DNA of 64,000 nucleotides from Trichoplax sp. H2 (Eukaryota > Placozoa > Uniplacotomia > Trichoplacea). Positions 1 through 14,100 of this stretch are shown piece by piece; the first letter of the stretch is position 1, and each line of letters begins with the position of its first letter. Location: positions 310,001-374,000 of the forward strand of contig NOWV01000058.1 of NCBI GenBank assembly GCA_003344405.1, written 5' to 3'. The notes beneath the pieces were generated by a model. That model was not told the DNA's origin, did no database searches, and was given only the letters and a program-made list of their open reading frames with translations. Both the position numbers and the translations under genes were made by a program.

Positions 1-3000
1 ATATAAAGCACGGGATTATAGATCTTGAAAAAAGCATGACCTCGTCGTCAGGAAATGATTATGTTATGGTCTAACAGGAAGAATAGTCTATGTCACTGCA
101 ACATCATCATCTTAATCGATTAATTACCATTAACTATGCATATCTATTTATGGATTCTGGAATACAATTATATTACGCATCATTAGCTGGCGTTTAATTT
201 CTTCTTATTGTATATATATCAAGGAACTAATATAAAGTAAACAAAGTCTCACAGAATGTAATCATCTATAACGTGCATCTCTCAATTATCTCCTTGATAG
301 ATTGTATGATAAACATAAAGCATCCAGATGCTTTTAAAATCTATTGCAAATAAATTATGGATGATAGTCAACTTTTGGAAGACTTGCTGTGCCAACTCTT
401 ATTCTAATAGATAATGTGTTAAACTACTTACTTCAATTACGATTTACTACCGAATACATCTTAGTATACAAAAATACACAGTCTATGTCGTTTTTACTTA
501 CTCATGATTAAAAATGTTTATGACATCATCACAAGGGATCATGTTGATGTATTCTAAATAAATTACGGATGTTCGTCAACCTTTGAAAGGCTGGCTATGC
601 TAATTCTTGCTCTAATAAGTAGTGAATTGAAAGACTTATTCAACTATAATTTATTACAGCGCCGAGCCCCTTATAGCACACATAAAGCTCAGCTTATGTC
701 GCATTCTGTTCGCGAATAATTAACGACGTTTTATGACATCATTGCACACATCATCATGTTGTTCTAATTCCATAAAAATAATATTAATACCTGCAAATAA
801 GTGATAAAATTATCTATGACGTAAGCTTATATTAATTTAAAGTAATTTTCATCTTTGATGTAACGTATCATAATAAGATGTACATTACATTGCGCATAAA
901 TAGCATCAAAGCTACAGAATTAATATTTGTATGATTTCATGTCTATTTCTTATATTTATGCAACCGTTACAAATATACGGTATATTCGCATTTGCTCTTT
1001 GGTTCTATTTTTAATAGCGCACAGACAACGAATGTTCTATAAACGAGCAACAAAATTTTTCATTAACAATTTCTAAACTTAATAACTAGCAAATTCTGTT
1101 CATTTGGCAATTTCCATCCCAATTCTATACTATGACGTCATAGCTATAATTATACTCTATCGCGTAACTAGGCAACTAGCTGTATTTGTCTCCAGATTAG
1201 TCCGGGCATTCTTATGATCCCAAAATATTTACATCAAGTTATATAGCGTAGTCTAATGCCACCGGTAGATTACGATTCTTATTATTTTTAGTCTATGAGA
1301 ACAGGTAAAGGGAAGTTCTGTTAATCTAATACCAACGATAGCGTAGCATTGCTTCTACGTAGATTTCTTATAAAGAAGAATATAGGAAGACCGTTTAATA
1401 AGTGATAGTATGCAATAGATTCTGCTAACCAATAAATAATATTGGAAGCATTCTGTCAAGCTAGGTCTTCAAATTTGAAATGAATGTTTTATTATCCAAT
1501 AAAACTCATATTTACCACATTAAGCAATAGGCCCGGCAAAACCATCTTTGAACTTCTGCATAATCGACCAATAACCAACCAGTAGGTAGACAAAGCTAGC
1601 AAACCCGGGATCTATCTTAAGAGGATAGCGAGACTGGATCAGCACAGGGTCTATGTTGACAAAATAACCCCCTCAAAATGACAGTAAGGTTGCAGTTACA
1701 ACATAGAATTAAACTGGAGATAGACTATGGAATATAAAGATGTAAGCAGATTTGTTTTCATTTATACAAGCTAAAGCTTGATATTCGTGAAAGACTTTGA
1801 CCTGTACCCTCTACTTCTACAAGTGTTTCGTCTAGGCCATATAAACAGGGCTACTATAATTTTGCAAACCTGAAAATTTTACCCTATTGGACTAGGTCGA
1901 TAATATGGAAGAAAAATTTAGACATTGCCAATCTATAGCCACAGATTGCTTTAAGTAACTCATTATACAGTACATACCTGGAATCTATAGCAGAAAATTC
2001 TACTGGCCGCTAAGATAAATATTGCTGCAGTAGAGGGCGTCTATCACTATTCCCAGTACTGTTGACATTGGCTTTCGTATTGGAAGATGAATTTATCACC
2101 TATAGAAATGTAGCTACAAGATCCATTTAAAAACATACAAGCACAAATATACCATTAACGAAAGGTATAATTAAGAGCAACCCATTTTTATCCTGTGAAG
2201 ATACATAATATGATTAAACGTTACAGAAGAGGCTATCAATACTACTATCGTAATCGATTCTAACTTGAGTCGGATTGAAGATCTTTTTTGATGGAAAATA
2301 GTATAAAAATCTAGATTATATTTGATAATTTATATTACGATTGTACTACTACGTAAAAATCCTTTATAGTTAAGAGTGTTGTATTTCTACTTCCTGGAAA
2401 CACTCATCACAGTTACAAGCTGAATATAAACAACATTAAAAAGTCTTGAAAATTGTTCTCCTTTAAGAGCAAGATATACTACACTTTAAGAAGATTACAC
2501 GATGATAGTGATTTGTATACGCTCTTAATGTTTAAGCGCGACTCTTATTTCTACTTTATCAGCATTTAGGAAGCTTAAATGTAATTGTTATTCAGTCCTT
2601 GTATTTAACAAATATTTGATGATGACTTTCAATTAATCCTAATTGAGAAAGTAAATCAAAAATTTGATATTTTTAACAGAATGATCATTTTATATCTTGC
2701 AATAACCAGTAATCTTCAAATTATGTCAGCTAAAAGCTGATATATCTTGGAAAAAAGTCTCTTTTAACTTTACTCGACATTGATAATAATGCCATCCTTT
2801 GACTAATCTTTTAAAATTCATCAGCTTTATTAATCATTTTGTTGCAGTTATCATGTACACGTTAAAAACAAGTTGTTACTGGTGTAGTCATACATTGTTT
2901 GTAACCTTTTGCAGTCATCACCTGTACTGGCTTAAAGGAAATTGAGAATCTAGCAAATTCTTCCCAATGTTTAAATTTGCGCAGTAAAGCTTGTGTAATA

Positions 3001-5043
3001 AGTAAATGCAGTATAAGTAATTTATTCTTGAGCTAAGTAGATCGGAGTTATTCAATTCATTTAATTTTCCTTTAAAAACTTATACCGTACACGCATATTT
3101 AAGGCTAGTCTTTGTCAGTTTATTCTTCATAAAATTTTATGAGGGTATGCCTGGATGGTTTAAGTTCCAAAATACTGACATCTCTAAAAAATTAGGTGTA
3201 CTAAAGTACAACCATACACTAGAGCCGTATAGTACACTACCAATATTTACAGTTATATGTACATTTTTCTTGGCAGATTATTCTATAGGATATAATGTAA
3301 CTATTAACCTTAGTAAGGTACATAGCACGCGTGCAACTACTGTAAAATGGAATGAGTAATATTCAAAAATAATTGCAGATATCAAAAATTAAGTAAACCA
3401 AGGTATAGCTGTATGCTAGTGCCTTGTATAAAGATAAAACTGAAAGTTTACTCTAATCTTATCCTTCAAATAAGATAAATACGAGTTTGTCAAATAAAAA
3501 TTGAGATGAAATTTACTTTATTAATCAGCTACGTAAATGCTATTATAAAATACTCTTGCATATTTATCAGATGTACTCGGAACAACTTATTGGTATATCC
3601 TCGTCTATTTGTTATTTCATAAAAGACTACGATAAAATCGATCATTAAGTAAGTTACTGTCAAATTAGTAATTTTCTGACCTAGTTAATAAATAATAAAT
3701 AGCATGACATAGGTCTCTATCTACTATGACGATTACTAGCATACTGGTAATTAAGGAGCACTTCGAGTTTCTATAACTTGAATTAAATTCAAAGAATTAT
3801 TAACGTTTAAAGTATTATCTACACGATTAAGGTACCCGTTTTGCTACTGTGTAAGAGCTAAATTTGGCCTGTTGGAAGTAATCAATGAATGAAGAGAAAT
3901 AAATATTTAAAAATATCAATCCGTCAGGGCTATTCAAAGACCGAGTTTTTTGTACTGCCATTCAAAATGCGTATTTTAGCTGTAGCACCGATTTAATTAT
4001 GTTAACACAAGCAAAAAACTTTCTTTATTGAAACTCTAAGCTAAAAAAAGGAATAATTATTTTCATAATCATAGTTGCAGTAGTCGTCAAACTACTTATA
4101 AGCTAGACTATGAAACTACTATCTTTTGTTGCTAGAATCTTTGTTTAGTCACTGGTTGTAGTTACGACAAGAATTATTTGCAAGGCTATTGAAATTGAAT
4201 TATGTGGATAGATAATAAGCATAATTGCAAACGTATAACTTCTATCTTATTTTAAAAGATCTCAAGGACCAATCGATGTTTAATGATTGAATGTTATTGT
4301 TCAGTGTGATCGAGACATACGAGTAATATAATAGTAGGTCGAAATATGTGATATAATAACGCGATATCTTCATTTTAAATGTTTTTATTGTTGATCGTCA
4401 CAATCAACAATCATTCAACAATGAAGCCTTTCTTGAAAACCATCTTGACCGTTGGTAGCTAATGGCCCTAGTAATAATGATGATAGACTAATTGGCACAC
4501 GTCTTTTCTATCAACACTATCCATTTCTTGATAGTTGGAGTCCGTCAAATCAATAGAAAATCCATCGAGTGCTTTTTTTCTGCATAGATTGAACAAGCTG
4601 GATCTAATTTAAATAGATAATCTATTGTCTTATCTATGATTATCTAAATTCCAAACAAAAGAGTGATAGTGAAGATGCTGCTGGATTGTCTGCTGGAGAT
4701 GGACCCAAACAGTCTTCAATCAATCAAAAGGAAAAAAATAAGAATTAGTTTTATTATTGTCTGTACAGTCCATCATCGTAGTGCTGTTCAATCTATTAGC
4801 TACTTTTAACATCATTAATCTAGGCTGTAGTCTTCGATTTAATCTTGAATTGGGCAATCATTAATGCCAACTGGTTATCAATTAATCATTATTCGCCATT
4901 GAATATTCATAGACTGTCAATACGAGATTGCAATATCTTTCAACTTTGCGTCGATCAAGTACTGCTCAAGATAAGACGATCGATCAATGATTCAATTGCT
5001 TATCATTTGATAACGATGTGATAGAATTCACTATCGTTTCGTC
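1..5043. other. 5' flank, no convincing gene
   Basis: No exon chain with recognisable domains was found on either strand. The 3147-3359 frame is 70 codons, unremarkable at this base composition. A weakly coding-like frame at about 4605-4736 (DSEDAAGLSAGDGP) lacks a partner exon. The stretch nearest 5110 should hold the receptor promoter and 5' UTR, but no distinct element can be called. Confidence 0.5.
340..755. repeat. 208-bp diverged tandem duplication
   Basis: Two successive copies are offset by 208 bp: AAATAAATTATGG at 348 and AAATAAATTACGG at 556. Matching phrases follow in order (gtcaac, aag-ctggc/ttgc, attcttattctaatag/attcttgctctaataag, tgacatcat-ca). A partial third copy may begin near 750. 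Confidence 0.7.
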
Positions 5044-5109
5044 TTGCGACAGATTTTATTCAATCAATTAATTATTATTCTTGGCCAGAAGAAATTTTAT
5101 TACTTTCAA

Positions 5110-8100
5110 ATGACTTATCCTTTCCATTTAGTAGTAAAGCAAGGGCGAGCCTACTTGAATATTAGATGGGTTACAACTATTCTTGTCTTTCTCCATCTTG
5201 CAATACAGACTGAATCGGCAACTTCTCTTAAGACAGCACTATCTGATGTAAATGGAAAGTATAATCCAAAGGAGTCTCATCATCAGATTATTGGCCGGCA
5301 GTGTGATAGAAATAACCTGATCAACAAACATGTTACTACCTTACAAATGTTGCTTAAACATCACTACAATTATTTAAGATGGACTTCAATTGGAAAAATG
5401 TAAGTTTATGACATAAAGTAAGAATTTCTTCTAGTTACGAAATAAAATCTTTTCTAATCACCGTTATTCTCACAGTTTGATTACATTCGAATAATCGTTT
5501 CATCACTTTTTTCTCTAATAATTGCAGCAGTAAATTTTCGATTAAAGTCATCATTCTCTGATGAAATTTTCTAGAGTTTAGAGCTAGAGAAATACGAGAA
5601 TATAACTTTATGTTCTTGATTTATAAGACTGGGCTAGTCATTTCTAATTGGCATTTAATATGAGTGCTAAATTACATCAATCGCTATAAAGGACTATTTC
5701 AGTTGTACTACTATCGTTACTGAGTCTAGATTTATTTACATTTTATCATCATTCATTATTCCAATAATTATAATTGTTATATAAAATTATGCCTAAAATC
5801 GTTCTAAGTTAGTCTTGACCGCTATGATTATATTTTACATGTTTTTCTTAATCTTTCATGGGCAACTTTGATGCTTGTAGTAGATCTATTTCTACACTTA
5901 TAATCAAGCCTAATGTTGCTAGGAAATATTTAAATGTAAAAGTTGAATTTAATAGAACCAAGAAGCATGTTGTAATGATCTTAGTCATAGCATAAGTTAC
6001 TCGTAGTTAACGATAACTAATTTCACAAAATCAGAATAAATTTTGGTATCATGGAACTAATATTATTCCCATTTAGTCGGAAGAATTACAAAAAGTATCG
6101 TGCTAAGTTGATCCAATTGATTCCATAATTAGATCTACAATTTGTTTCTTGTCCATGTCAGACTGTCGATAAAACCTTTAGCCTCGACTAAAAGTATTTA
6201 TGTCAATAAACTTTGGCCATAAAGTATGCCTGACGATTTTCGGATATTTCAGCTATGAAAAATTTGAAGCAAATTATTTCTAGTCCAGTCCTTCTCATCT
6301 ATAAAACAAACGTAGCAATAAAACTATATTCATCTGTTCATCCATTCATGACAACGAATCAATATTCAGATCATTCGCGATTGATAAACGTGTAAAAATT
6401 TATTTCATATCCTAAAGTTCCATTCTTGTTTGAACTCTTTATTGCTTGACAGGAAAACTGGTAAAAATTTTAACAAGTTTAAAAGTTCCTTCACGAACAT
6501 AAAAGTTATCTCACGCTTTTCTTTTTATGAACTGTAGAAGGTTCTATTTCAACTATCTTTTATAGGCGATAAATATTATTATCGATATTTATAATATTTC
6601 TGGATAGCCAATTGTGAAATTCTGACAAGAGGAAAATCCTCATAAAATAGATTTGCACTCATTGCGTTTTGATAATAAATCATAACAAATGTTGATTTAT
6701 TAGTTTTGCTTTCGTAAAATCTCATTTTCTTTTTTCGTCATATTTCTTAATTGATCACTATCGAAAATGTATTAATTTCAGGCAGCATAGCGTTTATATA
6801 GAAAGACTAGTACACTCCAACTATTTTCAGAAGCCTGTACGCGATTTTTGAAAATTTCGAATAGGATGTTGAAAGATAGATTATAACCTTCATTACACGT
6901 CGACCTCATCACTTGACCACAGATCATCGCCCATATCCTTATATTCATTCATAATCATCAGACCGGCCTTCACTATTAATAAGCAGAATAAAAAATTATA
7001 GAAACTAATGTTATATTTTAACCGGAAAGTTAATTTTTAAAATTATTTCAATTTGGAAACAATAATAATTGAAGATTCGAAATGGGATGTTCAAGGGTAG
7101 GCTAGAACCTTTATTACTCATCGATTTCATCACTTGACTACCAACAACATTAATCCTATATTATACAGATAAGGATATAATCCATTGTTACTCTCATAAG
7201 ATAACATTAGGTATATTTCCAAGATTGTTAACTAGACGATAGCGATATGTAAATTAATGTCAAGATGTAGTAGCAAAGTCAATTCTCAAAAAAACTATTA
7301 AGCAGAATAGAGCGTTATATAAATTAATAGTACATTGTAGTCGCAAAGTTAATTTTAAAGTTCTTTCAACTTGGAAATCATAAGAAAAGATTCTAAATAG
7401 GATACTCAAGGGTAGACTAGAACCTTTATTACTGGAGGATTTCATAACTAGACTACCGACAGCGTTAATATCTATATCGTAGGGTTAAGTATACAGTCCA
7501 TGATCGTTCGCAAATATAACTTTTATAACATCAGGTTATTCCCAAGTATACCAACTAGATGATAGCGATATATAACTTGATGGTGAGACGTAGTAAAGCC
7601 AATTTTAAAAAAAGTTATATTTCTAGATAGAAATGTATGGAATTTAAGCGTTTATATTTATCATTCACGGATCATGTCTGAAGTAACTAGAACAATTATC
7701 ATAAAAACTTCGTTAGGAAAATGATGTTACAGTAACATTGTTTGCCCTTACTATAAAGTTCGAAGTAGTATAATTTGAACCCAAAAATAGCTTTTAAATG
7801 TACTGCTACAGTAATGACTTCTTACTTTTTGGATATGTACTGCCAAGCTTATTATTTCCTATTAAATCAACTTTTGTGATCTTAAATAAGATTCATTAGA
7901 GTAGAATTGGTTGGAACTCGTACCGTCTATCCCTGTATTTGAAGCAAAATAAAGCAATCTCTTCTAATAGTTAAAACTTGAACTTATAACCGCCTATTAT
8001 CTTTATGAGTCATGGTAGTAAGAAATAGCAAACCGTATGGAGAATGTTTTTTTCCCTTAACAGTTCAACGCGATCATCTTTGACATTTATTATTATTCTA

Positions 8101-11100
8101 AGAATTAAAATAAGCTCCTAACCCGATAGCGACAATTTTCTTTACCAAAAGGCGAACTAAAGATCACAGCATGTTGTTCTTTAAAACTATAAAGTCTTTT
8201 TTATCATTATATTGCAAGATCCCGCTTGTGATTATTATTGATTGCTAGATGCATTATGAAAAAAATCCCAAGTCTTTTATTTTAACTTAAGATTAACCAG
8301 AAACTGAGAGAAGACAGAATTTATGATTAGTAATTCAGAATACAAAATACATTAACGCTGGCTCGATTTCATAGCGGTTTGATTAGATGAATCCGTTTTC
8401 ATAGTTCTATTTATAATTTATAATGAATTTATGATATATAGCCAATTCAATAGGACTGACATAAGAAAAGCACAAAAAATAGTAAGGTATTACTCCCTCC
8501 GATGGATATTTAAATACAAGATATTACGTAACATATCCTTGAAATCCATAAATTGAATTCTATTAAAGCTAACAGATGTCCGAACTCATTAGTCGCTTTT
8601 GCTAAAGAAATGACTAAATTATATCAACATTATCCCTCGGATTGAATAGCAATTAAGTAGTAGTATTCTACCATAGCATTCGAATAATGCTATCCATCCT
8701 TATTTTATTTCATAAATTTTAATATTATGTTTTCCGTCTATTCAAAGCTGAATATCACAGTTCATAAAGAATCCTAAGTAAAAATTTTACGAGTTCTATT
8801 TGATTTTGACCGTTATGGCTTAGTAAATTAGAAATAATCGTTTTAAAGTAATTCTCGTAAACAAAAACAGTTTCGTTACTATAGCCATTTATGTTCAAAA
8901 ATCTCTAGAAAGGACATCTAAATAATATTGATGGCCTTTAATATTAATTTATATGCAGTTGTTAGATCTAAATCAGAATTACAACAATCATAATAAACAG
9001 ATCATTACTCTCCATTCCATGAAATATTAATTTTATTTTCAGGGAAATGAATCAGAACGTTGTAACATATAAAGAATTATAAATCTCTTTCTATTCGTTT
9101 CCGATCGATATTGACTAATTAATGCAAAAAGTCTTCATTAAATTAGCCATTGATACACAGATTATCTTCAAATAATATAATACTACCGATGGCTATTCAT
9201 TCATGTATTATTAATTTTCTAAATCGATAGATTCAAATCAGAATAGTAGCAACTACATGTAATATTCCGATGTTCACATTCATCGCTATTCCATTTATGA
9301 TATATTATTAACGTTAACTTCACGAAAATCAATCAGAGTATTCAAATGCACAGAGAATGGTCAGGTTGATTCTATTCGATTCCGATCATTATTAACTAAT
9401 TGATTTAAAAAGTGTTCAATAATTTAACTAATCATAACTAGAAAACTTTGGATAGTGCGAAACTATCGTTGGTCATCCATTTTAAGTAAATTAATTTTCT
9501 AACTTGATAAATCCAAACCACAATAGAAATAATTATAGTAATTCGATACTGTTATCCGTTGCTATCCGCTCCGTGAAATATTATTAGCTCTAAAACCTTG
9601 CATATGAATAAGAACATTGCAGGATATAAAGAACTACATGAAGTCATATCGACTCTGTTCTAATCATTGCTAATTGATCGGAGATGGTCCTTTATAAAAC
9701 AGTTTTAATAAAACATAAAGACATCATTACTTAACTGTTGATACCCAAGAATAGATTCTACAGATATCATCACACCAACTATCGTTACTTACTCCATGTA
9801 ATGTTAGTTTTTCTACAACCCGATAGATTCAAATCAGGAATATCAATCGTAATGTTCAGATAGTACCACCTATTGCTGTTTTATTTTATGAATTACTACA
9901 TAAATTTATCATCTTTGATTCAAATTAGAATATTACGATGCCTAAAAACTTATTAATATAGGCTGCTTGATTTAATTTCGATCTCTAGTAGAACAAATAG
10001 TCGAGACCGAATTTTTATAAATATAAACAAATTCGGGAAAATAAAGTATTGAATCTGATTCTATTTTTCGTCGAAAGATAGTCTTAGTTATCAATAAATA
10101 ATCCTTCATTTAAAAGCACAATTCATTTCAGTAAATATGATCATCACTCTTTATGAACTAGGATCTTTATATAGTAGTAAATTTTGATGTTGATTTCATA
10201 AAGTAGTTTATTTAGTTCTAATTATAAGCTGTTGAATTGCTAACGTAGTCCTTTTCTTAAAGTCTAGTAAAATTCTACGCTATACGACTTTATTAATTAT
10301 ATCAATAGACAAATATTTATTATTGTTGATTATTTGATGATGTATTAATTTTCAATTTTGATAAATTCAAATTTAGAGTACTATCAGATAAAGAATTAGA
10401 CTGCAACTGCCAAGCTCAGCAATTTATCCAATGGGCTCGATCAAACTGTATTGAAGTTATAGCTACATGTTCTCGACCATATCATCTAAAAGGCAGTCCT
10501 GTCAGAATTTTGTATGATCAAGATCTCGGCTGTGCAGGTAAATAAGTTAAAATAGAGCTGAAATAGTTTTATCAAGAAATTTCATATTGCAGTTGTAACA
10601 CATTTTGGGCTAGAAGTTGCAAAAAGCTTGGAGTCAATCTCTTGCCTTCGCATTAATTTATTATTACTATCGTGTGAGATATCAGCTATACCTTGCAGCC
10701 TTAAAATCATTCATGCATATAGCCTTACTGTAAGAACTATATGACTAGTAGACTTTTATATAAACCATGAAAATAAGATTATCTTCTAATATATTGCTAT
10801 ATTCATGAAATTCTTAAGTCGCAATAAGACTTTTTTTACTTTATTTTACAATTAAGCAGAAACAAAGCAAGGAGAAAGTAGATCTCGAAGAAAAAGATCT
10901 CCAGACGACCTTTCATATGCCTCCTCAGGTATTCAAATTGATTAAGTTAATTTAACTAATAATAACACGGGCTATTTTGGCTTCCAATCTGATAGATAGA
11001 TTTTACTTTTATACCTGATGAAAGCTATTTTACTTTTCAAGATGATAATCTTGATTGTAAATAGTGTAGATTATAACAACCAAAAAGGTATAAAATAAAA

Positions 11101-14100
11101 TAATTTTCGACCACTTTTGTCGTTTATTTCTTTCCTATTTTAGCTAAGCCTAAGCCTACAATCGAGTGTAATTTTCAAGTTGATTTATGTGGTTGGAAAC
11201 AGTTGCAGAATATTGACTACTACGATTATATTTATGGTACTTGGAAGTCATCTAACACTAGAAATACTAGCCAAACCTACATTGCAGATCATACAACACG
11301 AACTGGTAAACTTATGTAGATAAGATAATTCTTCTATGATAAGCAATCATAATGCTGGTTATAATTTTAGAAATTATTTCTAACGGCACTGAAATAGACT
11401 TTCATTTAGTATATTTATAAAATCTTATCCTGCACTTGAGTCTCTACATGGTGCTGTGCCAATGCTCACTTTACGCAGTATAACGTTCTTTCTACCTAAA
11501 ATAGAACTTGAAGCTTCTTTATCAATTCAATAGTATTTGCAGATACTTATCATAATATATGTTATATAATTTAAATTATACAAGATGTGTTTGTTAGTAC
11601 AGTAATATCCCCATACAAATAAAATTTCATTTTGTCGAAACAGAAAATGAAATTAAGTCATCAATTCAGAAATATTATAAATAATTAATTCTATCTACTT
11701 AAAATGATGTGATATTAATATCCGTCTCATAAAAAAATTTTCTTGCCTACAAAATAGAAGATGGAAGCTATTTATATTTGGAATCCGATCATAAACAAGC
11801 AAACTATTATGCCGATTTATTAAGCCCCTTGATGATTTTGCCAGTAAACATAACCAACGTTGTTGTAAGTTCTTTATTTTTCACATTATAATTTCATTTA
11901 GATATCGAATCAAGATTTACTGTAGCATCTTTGTGTTTACTCACCTCAACAGCCGCAAAAAGATAAAGTTAAATAATAGAATACATATCTGAAATGAATG
12001 ATATCAGTTCCGCTGAGAGATCTAAACTAAATAACTCTTATTTTGTAGCTTGAATTCTATAGTTATGATTACGGAAATGAATCTGGCAACATGGAAATCT
12101 GGTTAACTTATCCACAATATGACTCCAAACCACAATTAAAAGCCCGAATGAATTCAAATCCTATAGCAAATACCGTATCTGAGTGGCATTTCCATCGTCT
12201 CCATATCATTCCACAGCATCCTCAATACCAGGTGAGATTCAAGATCTAAGTACTGCAACTGTAGAAGAATCAACATCCCTGATAATAAATATCCAGGATC
12301 AATTAATTCTTGAATAATTCCATCAACATATAGATTATCCTCAGAACGCTATTTACCAATACATCCACCAGCAATAACGTTATTGCTATTGATGATGTCA
12401 AGGTTTATCCAGAAGGTAATCGATCATCTTTAATATAAATTACCCTTGTTAACTCTTCACTGAAAAGATTCCACTTTGCATTCTACATGTCAATAATAAT
12501 TATTGATTTAATTTATTTGGGGTAGAAATTAGCTGCTATACTGGTAATGGTAGCTTTTATATCGGTAGCCAAAGTGAAAGTGAAGATGGATTAGCTTGTC
12601 AAGATTGGCTAGATCAACATCCGCATAGCCACAGCTTCATTCCTACATCTTATAGGCGATACCGATATAATTTAGATTACAACCGTTGTCGTAATCCTGA
12701 TTTAATCAATCGAAATAGGCCATGGTGTTTAACGACCAATTCTAGTATTCAATGGCAATATTGTGATATCCCAAGGTGTTCAATGCCATCTCAAGAAATA
12801 CTAACCGATATATTAGCTAATAAAAGTAAGTATGACGGACTACAAATCTGCAATACTTTGTAATTGTGATACCTTATAAACCCAATGATAGAAATTCATA
12901 TAATCGTATTTACAATTTTACCATTTTGTCCTGCTAGCTACTCCTCCGATCTATCTACTCCCGACATTTCAAAATTATAGTCGTGTTGCAATCTATCACA
13001 AGGGTCGATGGGGAACAATATGCAATAGAAATATTAGCCAACAGCATGCAGATAATGTAGCATCAGTCATTTGTCGCCAGCTGGGCATTTTCAATTATGG
13101 TCGAGCTGTAGGTAAGATTTCTACTCCACCCGAATCTGCTAAGTTAAATAAAATGCTGCATCACCTATAATAAAGCAAGAGAATTTTATTCTCTTATTCT
13201 GCATTACTAAGTGAAAAAGTCACAAACGATGCACACCAAAACTTTATAAATATCTCATTTCCTACGAGGTTGACTTATATGTCAAATTTCTATAGTGTAA
13301 AATCGTAAGAAAATAGCCCCTAAAATGTAATTTAATCAGTTTCAGCCGCAAAATCACGAAAATTAATCTGGAACATATAGTCAAATCATCCATTTCCTCT
13401 AATAGACAGTTCTTATTATACCATTTCATAGCTTAGCATTATGATAGTATTTTAATTACTGCTATACTGCAGTTGTAGATCAGATCCTTATTTGTACCTC
13501 TGTTTTAAGATTAATCTTTAATATTAAATCGATCTATCTACTTGTTTATTAATATAGTGACACCGTCTAATGCCAAAGGCAGCGACGTTATATGGTTAAA
13601 TATTGACGATATCCATTGTCAAGGACATGAAACCAATTTGACCCAATGTCTGATCTCTCAGTGGAATTCTTATAACCCTAGCAGTAATAAAACGAATAAT
13701 CAGCCGCTGGATACTTTCGGCAGCTGTACTCATAATTATGATCTAAGTATTATGTGCTATTACTCATCTATACCCTATATAACTACGCCAACACCTACAA
13801 ACGCAACTGTTTCACCGACAACATCCACGCTCTATCTTACACCCAATAACGTTAGTCTTGGTGCAGGCCATTCCATTAATCAAGGCTATGTACGTGTTCT
13901 ATCCTATCATCATGGAATACGTCCTGTTGGTGGTATAATTTGCGTCAATCGATGGACCATGCACGAAGCAGATGTAGTCTGTCGTCAATTAGGTTTTGCA
14001 GGCGCAATTTCAGCTACAGGTGGGTGATAGTCTTTTAAATACAACATCAGTTTGATGATATATAGAGGAGGTTTAGATAGTATAGGCAGGTACAAGAAAC

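Noticed and set aside
3147-3359. 70-codon + strand open frame
   Set aside because: No domain, no good start context and no flanking exons. Dozens of frames this long are expected by chance in 64 kb at this base composition.
5400-10376. Possible LRR exons in receptor intron 1
   Set aside because: No 72-nt-type LRR exon with splice sites was seen. Most of the intron is explained by tandem repeats.
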